NCBI RefSeq assembly: GCF_020526085.1
Contig: NZ_CP084874.1
Location: 2,976,001 to 3,040,000 of the forward strand
Source: Klebsiella africana
GTDB lineage: Bacteria; Pseudomonadota; Gammaproteobacteria; Enterobacterales; Enterobacteriaceae
Length of the DNA stretch: 64,000 nucleotides
Direction: 5' to 3'
Shown: in pieces, positions 55,545 to 64,000 of the stretch
How positions within the stretch are numbered: position 1 is the first letter of the stretch
Layout of the letters: each line of letters begins with the position of its first letter
Program-made: the position numbers and the translations under genes
Notes under the pieces: model-generated
The model's database searches: none
Told to the model about the DNA's origin: nothing
The model's input: the letters and a program-made list of their open reading frames with translations, nothing else

Positions 55545-56213
55545 ATGTCAGCGAAGCGCCGCATTGAGGCCGCGATATTTGATATGGACGGGTTGCTGAT
55601 TGACTCGGAGCCGCTCTGGGATCAGGCGGAAGTCGAGGTCATGGAAAGTCTGGGGGTGGATACCCGTCGCCGCGATGAATTGCCCGACCTGCTCGGTCTG
55701 CGAATCGACCTGGTGGTGGATCTGTGGTACACGCAGCAGCCGTGGCACGGCGTAGATCGGGCGGAAGCTACCGCGCGCATTATCCGTCGCGCCATCGAGC
55801 TGGTGGAAGCTTCCCGTCCGCTGCTGCCGGGCGTGCGCGAAGCGGTGGCCCTGTGTAAAGCTCAGGGTTTGAAGGTGGGCCTGGCCTCGGCCTCGCCGCT
55901 GATGATGCTGGAAAAAGTGCTCGCTATGTTTGAACTGCGCGACCAGTTTGATGCGCTCGCCTCTGCGGAGCATTTACCCTGGAGCAAACCGCACCCGCAG
56001 GTTTACCTCAACTGCGCCGCTGCCCTGGGAGTCGACCCGCAGCGCTGCGTCGCGCTGGAAGATTCTGTCAACGGCATGATCGCCAGCAAAGCCGCGCGCA
56101 TGCGGGCTATCGTGGTGCCGGAAGCGGAGAATAGCCGCGACCCGCGCTTTGTGCTGGCGGACGTCAAGCTCCCGTCACTGCTGGCCCTCACTGCAGAGAA
56201 CTTGCTCGGCTAA
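55545..56213 (+). CDS. hxpB: HxpB (YniC), HAD-family hexitol/sugar phosphatase
   Basis: 222-residue HAD phosphatase, the E. coli length. The ATG at 55545 (MSAKRRIEAAIFDMDGLLIDSEP) is selected. HAD motifs: FDMDGLL (nucleophile Asp and acid Asp), LASASP, KPHPQVY and the acidic ALEDSVNGM. In E. coli it dephosphorylates 2-deoxyglucose-6-phosphate and hexitol phosphates in the cytoplasm. Confidence 0.95.
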   Translation: MSAKRRIEAAIFDMDGLLIDSEPLWDQAEVEVMESLGVDTRRRDELPDLLGLRIDLVVDLWYTQQPWHGVDRAEATARIIRRAIELVEASRPLLPGVREAVALCKAQGLKVGLASASPLMMLEKVLAMFELRDQFDALASAEHLPWSKPHPQVYLNCAAALGVDPQRCVALEDSVNGMIASKAARMRAIVVPEAENSRDPRFVLADVKLPSLLALTAENLLG

Positions 56214-56258
56214 GACCACTGGCGGGTGCAACAATCGCTGTCACGCCGCCAGAACTTA

Positions 56259-56278
56259 AATCAAAACACAGTTTCATT
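56259..56278. promoter_or_regulatory. KdgR-like operator upstream of kduD
   Basis: AATCAAA-N6-TTTCATT (56259-56265 and 56272-56278) resembles the KdgR box (AATGAAA-N6-TTTCATT) with one mismatch in 14. It lies 85 bases before kduD, whose product acts in the pathway KdgR controls. Confidence 0.5.
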
Positions 56279-56362
56279 TTAATTGTAATTTTGTTTCTCT
56301 GCCTCTATGCTGGGGACAGGTGGCGTCATGGTACGCCTGAAGATCAGCTGACAGAGGTGAAT

Positions 56363-57124
56363 ATGATACTGAACGCCTTCGACCTGACGGGTAAGGTCGC
56401 CATCGTGACCGGTTGCGATACCGGCCTGGGACAGGGAATGACGCTGGGCCTGGCGCAGGCCGGGTGCGATATCGTCGGCATTAACCGCAAGATCCCCCAT
56501 GATACGGCCGAACAGGTTCAGGCGCTGGGACGTCGGTTTCATGCCATACAGGCGGATCTCAGCCATCAGAGTGATATGACTGCCCTGGTTGACCAGGCCG
56601 TGGCGGCGATGGGTCGGGTCGATATTCTGGTCAACAACGCGGGAACTATTCGTCGCCATGATGCCCTGAATTTCCCGGAAAGCGACTGGGATGCGGTGAT
56701 TGACCTGAATCTTAAAGCCGTGTTTTTCCTTAGCCAGGCGGTCGCCAGACAGTTTATTCATCAGGGCGACGGCGGGAAAATCATCAACATTGCCTCGGTG
56801 CTCTCGTTTCAGGGCGGTATTCGCGTGCCCTCCTACACCGCCTCGAAAAGCGGCCTGCTCGGCCTCACCCGTCTGTTGGCCAACGAATGGGCCAGCCAGG
56901 GTATCAACGTCAACGCCATTGCGCCCGGCTATATGGCGACCAATAACACTCAGCCGCTGCGCGAAGACGAAGAGCGTAACCAGGCGATCCTCGAGCGCAT
57001 TCCCGCCGGGCGCTGGGGTGTGCCGGGCGATCTGCAGGGACCGGTGGTGTTTCTCGCCTCGTCTGCCGCCGACTATGTTAACGGCTACACGCTGGCCGTC
57101 GATGGCGGATGGCTGGCGCGCTAA
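56363..57124 (+). CDS. kduD: KduD, 2-dehydro-3-deoxy-D-gluconate 5-dehydrogenase
   Basis: 253-residue SDR oxidoreductase. The ATG at 56363 (MILNAFDLTGKVAIVTG) with the AGAGGTG ribosome site gives the family length. The cofactor motif is TGCDTGLGQG, and the active site is IASVLSFQGGIRVPSYTASKSG (Ser, Tyr, Lys). It interconverts 5-keto- and 2-keto-3-deoxygluconate in pectin/hexuronate catabolism. It sits alone between hxpB and ydjM, without kduI; E. coli has no gene here. A KdgR-like box is upstream. It may be a second kduD copy in the genome. Confidence 0.88.
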   Translation: MILNAFDLTGKVAIVTGCDTGLGQGMTLGLAQAGCDIVGINRKIPHDTAEQVQALGRRFHAIQADLSHQSDMTALVDQAVAAMGRVDILVNNAGTIRRHDALNFPESDWDAVIDLNLKAVFFLSQAVARQFIHQGDGGKIINIASVLSFQGGIRVPSYTASKSGLLGLTRLLANEWASQGINVNAIAPGYMATNNTQPLREDEERNQAILERIPAGRWGVPGDLQGPVVFLASSAADYVNGYTLAVDGGWLAR

Positions 57125-57163
57125 GAGTTTGTGACAAAGAGTTACACCGTCACCTCTTCCGTA

Positions 57164-57201
57164 CACTGTATAAAAACCCTATACTGTATGAATCGACAGT
57201 T
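57164..57201. promoter_or_regulatory. LexA (SOS) boxes upstream of ydjM
   Basis: TACTGTATGAATCGACAGTT (57182-57201) matches the LexA box with CTG-N10-CAG. An adjacent weaker site begins CACTGTATAAAAACC (57164) with a degenerate right half. Both lie 15-50 bases before ydjM, which is SOS-induced in E. coli. Confidence 0.8.
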
Positions 57202-57215
57202 TAGGGTGTATGATC

Positions 57216-57806
57216 ATGACGGCGGAAGGCCATCTCTTCTTTTCAATCGCCTGCGCAGTATTTGCCAAAAACGCAGAGTTAACGCCGGTGCTGGCGCAGG
57301 GCGACTGGTGGCATATTGTGCCCTCTGCGGTCCTGACCTGCCTGCTGCCGGACATCGATCACCCTAAGTCTTTTCTTGGCCAACGGCTGAGCTGGATCTC
57401 AAAGCCCGTGGCGCGGGCTTTTGGCCACCGCGGCTTTACCCACAGCCTGCTGGCGGTGTTTGGCGCGCTGACGCTGTTCTATCTGAAAGTGCCTGACAGC
57501 TGGATTATCCCGGCGGATGCCCTTCAGGGCCTGGTGCTGGGCTATCTTAGCCACATTCTCGCCGATATGCTCACCCCCGCCGGTGTGCCGCTACTGTGGC
57601 CTTGCCGGTGGCGCTTCCGGTTGCCGATCCTCGCGCCGCGCAAAGGCAATCAGCTCGAACGCGCCTTGTGTATGGCGCTGTTCGTCTATGCCGTCTGGAT
57701 GCCGCAGACGCTGGCGGATAACAGCGCGATACGCTGGTCATCCGGGGTAATCAATTCCCTGCAAATTACCTTCAATCGCTTCATTAGTCACCAGAGTGGG
57801 CGATAA
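57216..57806 (+). CDS. ydjM: YdjM, SOS-inducible inner-membrane metal-dependent hydrolase-like protein
   Basis: 196-residue YdjM/LexA-binding inner-membrane-associated hydrolase family protein. The ATG at 57216 (MTAEGHLFFSIACAVFAKN) matches E. coli; two ATG codons lie just upstream. Metal-binding-type motifs are LLPDIDHPKS, FGHRGFTHSLL and SHILADMLTPAGVPLLWP. Two or three hydrophobic segments are present. LexA boxes upstream indicate DNA-damage control. The biochemical role is unknown. Confidence 0.93.
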   Translation: MTAEGHLFFSIACAVFAKNAELTPVLAQGDWWHIVPSAVLTCLLPDIDHPKSFLGQRLSWISKPVARAFGHRGFTHSLLAVFGALTLFYLKVPDSWIIPADALQGLVLGYLSHILADMLTPAGVPLLWPCRWRFRLPILAPRKGNQLERALCMALFVYAVWMPQTLADNSAIRWSSGVINSLQITFNRFISHQSGR

Positions 57807-57941
57807 AGCGGCGGAAAACACCGTTTGGTTATAACCCATTCCATTTGAATATAAGTCCTTGATAACGCCTTCTGCTAATCTTGCGGTCATAAGAGCTGGT
57901 TATCCACCAGCCCAGGTTATAAAAATATCAGGAGAACGGGG

Positions 57942-59333
57942 ATGAACTTTCCATTAATAGCGAACGTAGTCGTGTTCGCCGTATTACTGTTTGCGCTGGG
58001 GCAAACACGCCATAAACAGTGGAGCCTGGCCAGAAAAGTGCTGGTCGGTCTGGCGACTGGCGTGGTCTTTGGTCTGGCGCTGCAGCTGATCTACGGGTCT
58101 GACAGCCAGGTGCTGAAGGATTCCATCCAGTGGTTCAATATCGTCGGCAACGGTTATGTTCAGCTGCTGCAAATGATTGTTATGCCGCTGGTCTTCGCCT
58201 CCATCCTTAGCGCGGTGGCCCGCCTGCACAATGCCTCGCAGCTGGGGAAAATCAGCTTCCTGAGCATCGGTACTCTGCTGTTCACCACCCTGATCGCCGC
58301 CCTGGTTGGCGTGCTGGTGACTAATATGTTCGGCCTCACCGCCGAGGGACTGGTCCAGGGCAGCGCGGAGACCGCCCGTCTGAACGCCATCCAGAGCAAC
58401 TATGTGGGGAAAGTGGCCGATCTCAGCGTCCCGCAGCTGATCCTTTCCTTCGTGCCGAAGAACCCGTTTGCTGACCTGACCGGGGCTAATCCGACCTCCA
58501 TCATCAGCATCGTTATTTTCTCGGCATTCCTCGGCGTCGCAGCGCTTAAGCTGCTGAAAGAGGATGTGGAAAAAGGCCAGCGCGTGCTGACCGCCATCGA
58601 TACCCTGCAGGGCTGGGTAATGAAGCTGGTTCGTCTGGTAATGCTGCTGACCCCTTACGGCGTGCTGGCCCTGATGACCAAAGTGGTTGCAGGGTCGAAT
58701 CTGCAGGACATCATCAAGCTTGGCGGCTTCGTAGTAGCCTCGTACATTGCGCTGGGTATTATGTTTGTCGTCCACGGCCTGCTGCTGGCGATTAACGGCG
58801 TCAGCCCGCTGAAGTACTTCCGTAAAGTTTGGCCGGTGATCACCTTCGCCTTTACCAGCCGCTCCAGCGCCGCCTCCATTCCGCTGAACGTTGAGGCGCA
58901 GACTCGTCGTCTCGGCGTGCCGGAGTCGATTGCCAGCTTCTCTGCCTCTTTTGGCGCCACCATCGGCCAGAACGGCTGCGCCGGTATCTATCCGGCCATG
59001 CTGGCGGTGATGGTCGCGCCGACCGTGGGCATCAACCCGCTGGATCCGATGTGGATTGCCACCCTCGTGGGCATCGTCACCGTCAGCTCGGCGGGTGTTG
59101 CCGGGGTGGGCGGCGGCGCGACCTTCGCCGCGCTGATCGTCCTGCCGGCGATGGGCCTGCCGGTGACGCTGGTAGCGCTGCTGATCTCCGTCGAACCGCT
59201 GATCGACATGGGGCGTACCGCGCTGAACGTTAACGGCTCAATGACCGCCGGCACCCTGACCAGCCAGTGGCTGCGCCAGACCGATAAGTCGATCTTCGAT
59301 AGCGAAGAAGAGGCCGAACTGGCGCATCGCTAA
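57942..59333 (+). CDS. tcyP: TcyP (YdjN), L-cystine sodium:dicarboxylate-type symporter
   Basis: 463-residue member of the DAACS (dicarboxylate/amino acid:cation symporter) family with about 9 hydrophobic segments. Conserved elements are [37 protein letters not shown] (substrate hairpin) and [20 protein letters not shown]. It imports L-cystine and related sulfur amino acids; in E. coli it is CysB-activated. The ribosome site is AGGAGAA. It is followed by a strong terminator. Confidence 0.93.
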   Translation: MNFPLIANVVVFAVLLFALGQTRHKQWSLARKVLVGLATGVVFGLALQLIYGSDSQVLKDSIQWFNIVGNGYVQLLQMIVMPLVFASILSAVARLHNASQLGKISFLSIGTLLFTTLIAALVGVLVTNMFGLTAEGLVQGSAETARLNAIQSNYVGKVADLSVPQLILSFVPKNPFADLTGANPTSIISIVIFSAFLGVAALKLLKEDVEKGQRVLTAIDTLQGWVMKLVRLVMLLTPYGVLALMTKVVAGSNLQDIIKLGGFVVASYIALGIMFVVHGLLLAINGVSPLKYFRKVWPVITFAFTSRSSAASIPLNVEAQTRRLGVPESIASFSASFGATIGQNGCAGIYPAMLAVMVAPTVGINPLDPMWIATLVGIVTVSSAGVAGVGGGATFAALIVLPAMGLPVTLVALLISVEPLIDMGRTALNVNGSMTAGTLTSQWLRQTDKSIFDSEEEAELAHR

Positions 59334-59350
59334 ACGGCAAGCACAAAAAT

Positions 59351-59377
59351 ACCGCTGATCATTCAGCGGTTTTTTTA
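59351..59377 (+). terminator. tcyP terminator
   Basis: ACCGCTGA (59351-59358) pairs with TCAGCGGT (59363-59370) and is followed by a run of T. Classic Rho-independent terminator. Confidence 0.88.
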
Positions 59378-59391
59378 TTTCTGCAGTTGAC

Positions 59392-59631
59392 TCAGGCTTC
59401 TATCTCACCTTCCTGACGCACCTGGTTAGCCCAGCGCTGCGCCGATTCCGGCACGCTGAACGCCGGTGAACGACGGAAATGCTCCCCCATCAGCAGAAAA
59501 GCGACATACTTCCCGCGCAAAATCCAGACATCGCGAAAATGGTCCATTTTCACGGCATGTTCCGGAGGCGCAGGCTCCACGCGCGGCACGTAGCTAATGA
59601 CAGGGCGATTTTGTTGGCGCAATGGTTTCAT
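59392..59631 (-). CDS. cedA: CedA, cell division activator
   Basis: 79-residue basic DNA-binding protein; E. coli CedA has 80. The ATG at 59631 (MKPLRQQNRPVISYVPR) is chosen; the open frame to 59724 extends into the promoter region. Highly conserved parts are PPEHAVKMDHFRDVWILRGKYVAFLLM and SAQRWANQVRQEGE. Known to suppress division inhibition from over-replication in dnaAcos cells and to bind RNA polymerase. It lies between tcyP and katE. Confidence 0.92.
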   Translation of the reverse strand: MKPLRQQNRPVISYVPRVEPAPPEHAVKMDHFRDVWILRGKYVAFLLMGEHFRRSPAFSVPESAQRWANQVRQEGEIEA

Positions 59632-59772
59632 AACAAATGGATTCACTAAACAGAGCGGGAAACAGAAACCTCTATCATAGCCGATTGTGGACCCGTTCGT
59701 CGCCCCCCTGCCGCCGATGCGCATTTTAGGATAACTCCCTGCCCCCTCGCCGGGCGCAGACAGCGTAATGTT

Positions 59773-59781
59773 CTATAGTTA
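59773..59781 (+). promoter_or_regulatory. Sigma-S-like -10 element of katE
   Basis: CTATAGTTA matches the RpoS -10 pattern CTATACTTA with one change and lies 56 bases before katE. katE is strictly RpoS-dependent in E. coli. Confidence 0.55.
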
Positions 59782-59836
59782 GAAGGGTTTTGGTCTATCA
59801 ACGACCACTTTTAGCAATGAAAGCAGGAGACGAGTA

Positions 59837-62095
59837 ATGTCTGATAAGCACCCGAACCCTCACCACCAACAGGCACCGGTCCATGACAGCGAGGAAGCGC
59901 AGCCGGGTCTCGACTCGCTGGCGCCGGACGATCGGGAGTGGCGCCCGACGCCGAAACCCACCGCCCCAGGCGCCGAACCGACAGCCCCCGGCAGCCTGAA
60001 AGCGCCGGAAACCCACAGCAGCAAACTTGACGCCCTCGAACCGCAGCGCAAAGGCGGAGAAGACGTTCCGCTGACCACCAACCAGGGCGTACGTATTGCC
60101 GACGATCAGAATTCACTACGCGCTGGCACCCGCGGCCCAACGCTGCTGGAAGATTTCATTCTGCGCGAGAAGATCACCCACTTTGACCATGAGCGTATTC
60201 CGGAGCGGATCGTTCATGCCCGCGGCTCTGCCGCCCACGGTTACTTTCAACCCTACAAAAGCCTGGCGGCATTGACCAAAGCCGATTTTCTCTCGGCTGC
60301 CGATAAGATCACTCCGGTCTTTGTGCGCTTTTCCACCGTGCAGGGCGGCGCGGGGTCGGCGGACACTGTGCGCGATATTCGCGGCTTCGCCACCAAGTTT
60401 TATACCGACGAGGGAGTTTTTGACCTGGTGGGCAACAACACCCCAGTCTTCTTTATCCAGGATGCGCTGAAGTTCCCCGACTTCGTCCACGCCGTGAAGC
60501 CTGAACCCCACTGGGCCATCCCTCAGGGGCAGAGCGCCCACGATACTTTCTGGGACTATGTCTCCCTGCAACCGGAAACGCTGCACAATGTGATGTGGGC
60601 GATGTCCGACCGCGGCATCCCGCGCAGCTACCGTACCATGGAAGGATTTGGTATTCACACCTTCCGTCTGATTAACGCCGAGGGCAAAGCCACCTTCGTT
60701 CGCTTCCACTGGAAACCGGTCGCCGGCAAGGCGTCGCTGGTGTGGGATGAAGCGCAGAAGCTGACCGGTCGCGACCCCGATTTTCATCGCCGCGATCTAT
60801 GGGAGGCCATCGAAGCCGGGGACTACCCGGAATTTGAGCTTGGCCTGCAATTGATCCCCGAAGAGAATGAATTTGATTTTGACTTCGACCTGCTAGATCC
60901 CACCAAGCTCATCCCCGAGGCGCTGGTGCCGGTGCAGCGGGTTGGCAGAATGGTCCTCAACCGCAACCCGGATAACTTCTTTGCCGAAAATGAACAGGCG
61001 GCCTTCCATCCCGGACATATCGTCCCGGGCATTGATTTCAGCAACGATCCGCTGCTGCAGGGGCGCCTCTTCTCTTACACCGATACGCAAATTAGCCGCC
61101 TGGGTGGGCCGAACTTCCATGAAATCCCCATCAACCGTCCGACCTGCCCGTATCACAATTTCCAGCGTGACGGGATGCACCGGATGGATATTGACACCAA
61201 TCCGGCCAACTACGAGCCCAACTCAATTAACGACAACTGGCCGCGTGAAACGCCGCCAGCCGCCAAACGCGGCGGCTTTGAGTCCCTCGCCGAGCGCGTC
61301 GACGGCGAAAAAATCCGCCAGCGCAGCCCTTCGTTCGGCGAATATTACGCTCAGCCCCGTCTGTTCTGGCTGAGCCAGACGCCGATTGAGCAGCAGCATA
61401 TTATCGATGGTTTCAGCTTCGAGCTCAGCAAAGTGGTCCGCACCTGGATCCGCGAGCGGGTGGTCGATCACCTGGCCCATATCGATACCCGGCTTGCGGA
61501 AGCGGTCGGGGCGAATTTAGGTATCGAACTGAGCGACGATCAGCGCAACCTTACCCTGCCCGCCCCGGTCAATGGCGTGGAGAAAGACCCCAGCCTCAGC
61601 CTCTACGCCGACGCCGAAGGAGATGTGAAAGGTCGGGTGGTGGCCGTCCTGCTCAATGAACGCACCTCAGCGCAGGATCTGGTTCAGCTCCTGCAGGCGC
61701 TGCAGGCCCAGGGCGTGCACAGTAAGCTGCTTTACTCACGGATGGGCGAAGTCATCGCCGATGATGGCTCTCCGCTGCCGATCGCCGGCACTTTCGCCGG
61801 TTCTCCATCGCTAACGGTGGATGCCGTGGTGGTGCCTGGCGGCGATCTCAGCGCCCTGAGCCAGAGCGGCGATGCGCGCTATTACCTGCTGGAAGCCTAT
61901 AAGCATCTGAAGCCGATTCTGCTGGCAGGTGATGCCCGGCAGCTGACGTCTGTTCTGCAGGTTCCGCCCCAGGGGGAAGAAGGGGTTATCGTCACCGATG
62001 CGCTCGACACGCCAGCGGCGGACAAACTGCTCGCCCTGATGACGGCCCACCGTGTGTGGTCGAGAAGCCCGAAAATCGCCGCTATTCCGGCATAG
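59837..62095 (+). CDS. katE: Catalase HPII
   Basis: 752-residue large-subunit monofunctional catalase, with an N-terminal extension and a C-terminal flavodoxin-like domain (from about residue 600, [13 protein letters not shown]). The distal haem His127 lies in [14 protein letters not shown], Asn200 in [15 protein letters not shown], and the proximal Tyr near residue 414 in [17 protein letters not shown]. It removes hydrogen peroxide in stationary phase. A sigma-S-like -10 sequence is upstream and a hairpin terminator downstream. Confidence 0.97.
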   Translation: MSDKHPNPHHQQAPVHDSEEAQPGLDSLAPDDREWRPTPKPTAPGAEPTAPGSLKAPETHSSKLDALEPQRKGGEDVPLTTNQGVRIADDQNSLRAGTRGPTLLEDFILREKITHFDHERIPERIVHARGSAAHGYFQPYKSLAALTKADFLSAADKITPVFVRFSTVQGGAGSADTVRDIRGFATKFYTDEGVFDLVGNNTPVFFIQDALKFPDFVHAVKPEPHWAIPQGQSAHDTFWDYVSLQPETLHNVMWAMSDRGIPRSYRTMEGFGIHTFRLINAEGKATFVRFHWKPVAGKASLVWDEAQKLTGRDPDFHRRDLWEAIEAGDYPEFELGLQLIPEENEFDFDFDLLDPTKLIPEALVPVQRVGRMVLNRNPDNFFAENEQAAFHPGHIVPGIDFSNDPLLQGRLFSYTDTQISRLGGPNFHEIPINRPTCPYHNFQRDGMHRMDIDTNPANYEPNSINDNWPRETPPAAKRGGFESLAERVDGEKIRQRSPSFGEYYAQPRLFWLSQTPIEQQHIIDGFSFELSKVVRTWIRERVVDHLAHIDTRLAEAVGANLGIELSDDQRNLTLPAPVNGVEKDPSLSLYADAEGDVKGRVVAVLLNERTSAQDLVQLLQALQAQGVHSKLLYSRMGEVIADDGSPLPIAGTFAGSPSLTVDAVVVPGGDLSALSQSGDARYYLLEAYKHLKPILLAGDARQLTSVLQVPPQGEEGVIVTDALDTPAADKLLALMTAHRVWSRSPKIAAIPA

Positions 62096-62099
62096 CAAA

Positions 62100-62124
62100 A
62101 AGCCCGGCACACGGTGCCGGGCTT
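62100..62124. terminator. Terminator between convergent katE and chbG
   Basis: A perfect 11-bp stem AAGCCCGGCAC / GTGCCGGGCTT with loop ACG, just after the katE stop; the plus-strand tail is gattcactttccc. It may stop chbG transcription as well, since the minus strand follows with tttttgc. Confidence 0.8.
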
Positions 62125-62152
62125 GATTCACTTTCCCTTTCCACCACCGGGC

Positions 62153-62911
62153 TTACACGTCGCGGTAAGTTCCCAGACGATAGCCCCGGTCGGCCACTGC
62201 CGCTTTCAGCGAGGCAGATGTCAGCACATCAAGCTCATCCAGTCGTGGATAGCAGTAGGCGCTGTCCATAATGATCCGATCGACATAAGCCGGATGACAC
62301 ATCACCTCCAGGGAGCGCTCCCCGCGGGCGATTGAGGCATCCAGCGTCTGCAGAAACAGTTCCTCAGAGACCGCTTCACCGTAAAACTCGCTGCTGAAGC
62401 CTGCGCTGCTGCGCGCCGCCTGTTGATCGAGCCCACCCTGCGCCGCCACCAGGCGGTCAATGCGTAACGCAATCCCCTTCTCACGGGCAAAGGCCGCCAC
62501 GATAGGATAGATCTGAGCGAACATATGCACATGGTGGTGGCTGTCGATATGCGTCGGTTCATGGCCGAAGAGTTCGACAAAACGGCGGTACTGACACGCC
62601 AGCTCGTGGGCAATCTCCTCCAGCGGCAAGCTTCCTTCTTCCGCCTGCTGCCAGATCCATTTGCCCAGCCGACCATCGCGGGTTAATCCCGGCATGGCCG
62701 ACAGCGGCTCGCCCAGCGTCAGTACAAAGTGCATCCCGACCGCCAGCTCCGGGGTACTGCGGCTCAGCTGGGCGGCGTGGTCAATGGCCGCGCCGTTGAC
62801 CAGCGCGGTGGTCGATGTCACCACGCCGTTACGGCAGGCTTCGATAATGCCGTAGTTCTGCCCTTTACTAAGGCCGAAGTCGTCGGCATTGACGATCAAT
62901 ACGCGTTCCAT
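62153..62911 (-). CDS. chbG: ChbG, chitooligosaccharide (chitobiose) deacetylase
   Basis: 252-residue YdjC-fold deacetylase. Metal/catalytic motifs are [16 protein letters not shown] (Asp pair), [12 protein letters not shown] and [11 protein letters not shown]. It removes one acetyl group from chitobiose-6-phosphate and chitotriose-6-phosphate, which allows the chb operon inducer and ChbF hydrolysis. It is the last gene of the chb operon, 12 bases after chbF, as in E. coli (chbBCARFG). Confidence 0.95.
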   Translation of the reverse strand: MERVLIVNADDFGLSKGQNYGIIEACRNGVVTSTTALVNGAAIDHAAQLSRSTPELAVGMHFVLTLGEPLSAMPGLTRDGRLGKWIWQQAEEGSLPLEEIAHELACQYRRFVELFGHEPTHIDSHHHVHMFAQIYPIVAAFAREKGIALRIDRLVAAQGGLDQQAARSSAGFSSEFYGEAVSEELFLQTLDASIARGERSLEVMCHPAYVDRIIMDSAYCYPRLDELDVLTSASLKAAVADRGYRLGTYRDV

Positions 62912-62923
62912 TAGCCGCTCCCG

Positions 62924-64000
62924 TTACGATTTGAGTTTTTCGATAGTCGCCGCAAAGTTTGGCAGCCATTTCTCATGCGCCAGAATCATCTCCCGCGCCA
63001 GCTGCTCGGCGTCCCGATCGGAATGGATCAGCGGGCTTAAGTTCAGCGCCAGCAGGACATCGTTCAGCTCACCGCTGATCGCCGCCTGGCTGGCCGCCAC
63101 TTCGAACCCCTTGATGGTGTAGATAAGCCCTAACACCTTCTCATCGAAATGTGTAATGCGCGGCGTTGGCTTCGCGCCGTCGCGACCTAAGGTACAGCTC
63201 ATCTCTACCGCCCAGTCCGCCGGGATATTATCGACATGGCCATGATGCGGGATATTTACATAGTGCTCAGTCTGCTTGTCGTTATAGATAGCGTTAATCA
63301 CTTCGCAAGCGGCATCGGAGTAATAGGCCCCGCCGCGCTGCTCCAGCTCCTTCGGCTTGACGTTAAGATCCGGGTTTTTATATAGCTCGAACAGTTGTTT
63401 CTCCACCTTCTGCACCACCTGGGCGCGCGCGCCGCCTTTGTAGTACTCGCCCATCTCAATCGCCAGCATTTCTTTTGGCTTAAAGTAGTAGAGCAGGTAG
63501 GAGCATGGGATCAGGCGCAGGGAACGGATCAGCCCTTCGCTAAACGGCAGGTCGAAGATGTTTTTCACCGAGTTCGCGGTCAGGCGGCCAGAGGCCACGC
63601 CGTCCAGCAGTTCGTCGAAGCGCGAGACACCGTTAACCAGCACATCGCGGACGAACACCAGGTGGTTCAGACCGAACAGGTCGATATTTAGCTCATCGCT
63701 CGGGCTCAGCTGCAGCACGTCGGTGATGAACATCTTCATGCCAATAGGAATGTTGCACACGCCGATAAAGCGTTTGAAATTGGTGTGGCGATAAACCGCC
63801 TCGGTGACCATGCCCGCCGGGTTGGTGAAATTGATGATCCATGCGTCGGGGCAAATCTCCTGCACATCTTTCACGATGTCGAAAATCACCGGGATGGTGC
63901 GCAGCCCTTTAAACAGCCCGCCTGCCCCGTTGGTTTCCTGGCCCAGGTAGCCGTGGCTCAGCGGGATGCGCTCATCTTTTTCACGCGCCTTCAGCTGGCC
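62924..64000 (-). CDS. chbF: ChbF, 6-phospho-beta-glucosidase/chitobiase, GH4 (5' end outside window)
   Basis: The C-terminal 358 codons are present; the frame is open to the right edge, so the N-terminal NAD-binding part is cut off. It is a glycoside hydrolase family 4 enzyme needing NAD and a divalent metal. Visible parts: WIINFTNPAGMVTEAVYRH, FIGVCNIPIGMK, GLNHLVFVRDV and YVNIPHHGHVDNIPADWAVEM (metal-associated residues). It hydrolyses deacetylated chitobiose-6-phosphate in the cytoplasm. It is followed by chbG. Confidence 0.95.
   Translation of the reverse strand, partial: GQLKAREKDERIPLSHGYLGQETNGAGGLFKGLRTIPVIFDIVKDVQEICPDAWIINFTNPAGMVTEAVYRHTNFKRFIGVCNIPIGMKMFITDVLQLSPSDELNIDLFGLNHLVFVRDVLVNGVSRFDELLDGVASGRLTANSVKNIFDLPFSEGLIRSLRLIPCSYLLYYFKPKEMLAIEMGEYYKGGARAQVVQKVEKQLFELYKNPDLNVKPKELEQRGGAYYSDAACEVINAIYNDKQTEHYVNIPHHGHVDNIPADWAVEMSCTLGRDGAKPTPRITHFDEKVLGLIYTIKGFEVAASQAAISGELNDVLLALNLSPLIHSDRDAEQLAREMILAHEKWLPNFAATIEKLKS

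Noticed and set aside
57984..58775. 263-codon open frame opposite tcyP
   Set aside because: Reverse of a membrane-protein gene, giving an implausible Gln/His/Asp-rich product.
59632..59724. N-terminal extension of cedA
   Set aside because: The ATG at 59631 aligns with the known CedA start; the extra codons fall in the tcyP-katE intergenic promoter area.

Overview
The window is chromosomal DNA from an enterobacterium of the Klebsiella type, most likely the K. pneumoniae complex. GC is high. Gene order follows Escherichia coli K-12 over long stretches, interrupted by insertions of transport, regulatory and iron-uptake genes. Species assignment is by recollection of protein families and gene order; no database was searched.

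Layout. (1) 1-3869: end of sapA, then sapBCDF, an ABC importer operon whose genes overlap or nearly touch. (2) 3904-6080: an insertion with an NCS1-type permease and a HutD-family protein, transcribed divergently around a palindrome of the HutC type. (3) 6280-28382: conserved block fabI, yciW, rnb, yciZ, yciT, osmB, yciH, pyrF, lapB, lapA, pgpB, ribA, acnA, ymiA, cysB, topA, yciN, sohB, yciK, btuR, rluB. (4) 28642-30579: a divergent LysR/EamA pair inserted before yciO and rnm. (5) 32177-38921: the complete trp operon with promoter/operator, leader peptide, attenuator and trpEDCBA (trpD is the G-D fusion, trpC the C-F fusion). (6) 39137-49087: an accessory block between trpA and ompW. It holds a tartrate-utilisation-like cluster (ttuD, ttuC, ttuB and a divergent LysR), a MarR/MDR-oxidoreductase pair, a RyhB-family small RNA, the catecholate receptor gene fiu, and piuC. 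(7) 49156-54790: ompW, a cysteine-cluster protein, yciC, yciB, an IroN-like receptor with a near-perfect Fur box, and yciA. (8) 54820-64000: yniB, hxpB, a kduD copy, ydjM, tcyP, cedA, katE, chbG and a partial chbF. The step from yciA to yniB joins segments that lie far apart in E. coli.

Functional themes. The core genes cover fatty acid synthesis, RNA turnover, LPS control (LapAB), pyrimidine, riboflavin, tryptophan and cobalamin metabolism, cysteine control (CysB, YciW, TcyP) and stress responses (OsmB, KatE). The accessory genes are mainly nutrient acquisition. The most notable accessory feature is an iron module: a Fur-box-controlled RyhB-like RNA about 0.5 kb upstream of fiu-piuC, with a second catecholate receptor nearby. 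Because ryhB in E. coli sits at another locus, this is probably a second RyhB copy.

Several regulatory sites were read directly: trp operator and attenuator, three Fur-like boxes, LexA boxes before ydjM, a KdgR-like box before kduD, a MarR-type operator, a HutC-type palindrome, an Rcs-type box and sigma-S-like -10 elements before osmB and katE. No tRNA, rRNA, insertion sequence, CRISPR array or prophage was seen.
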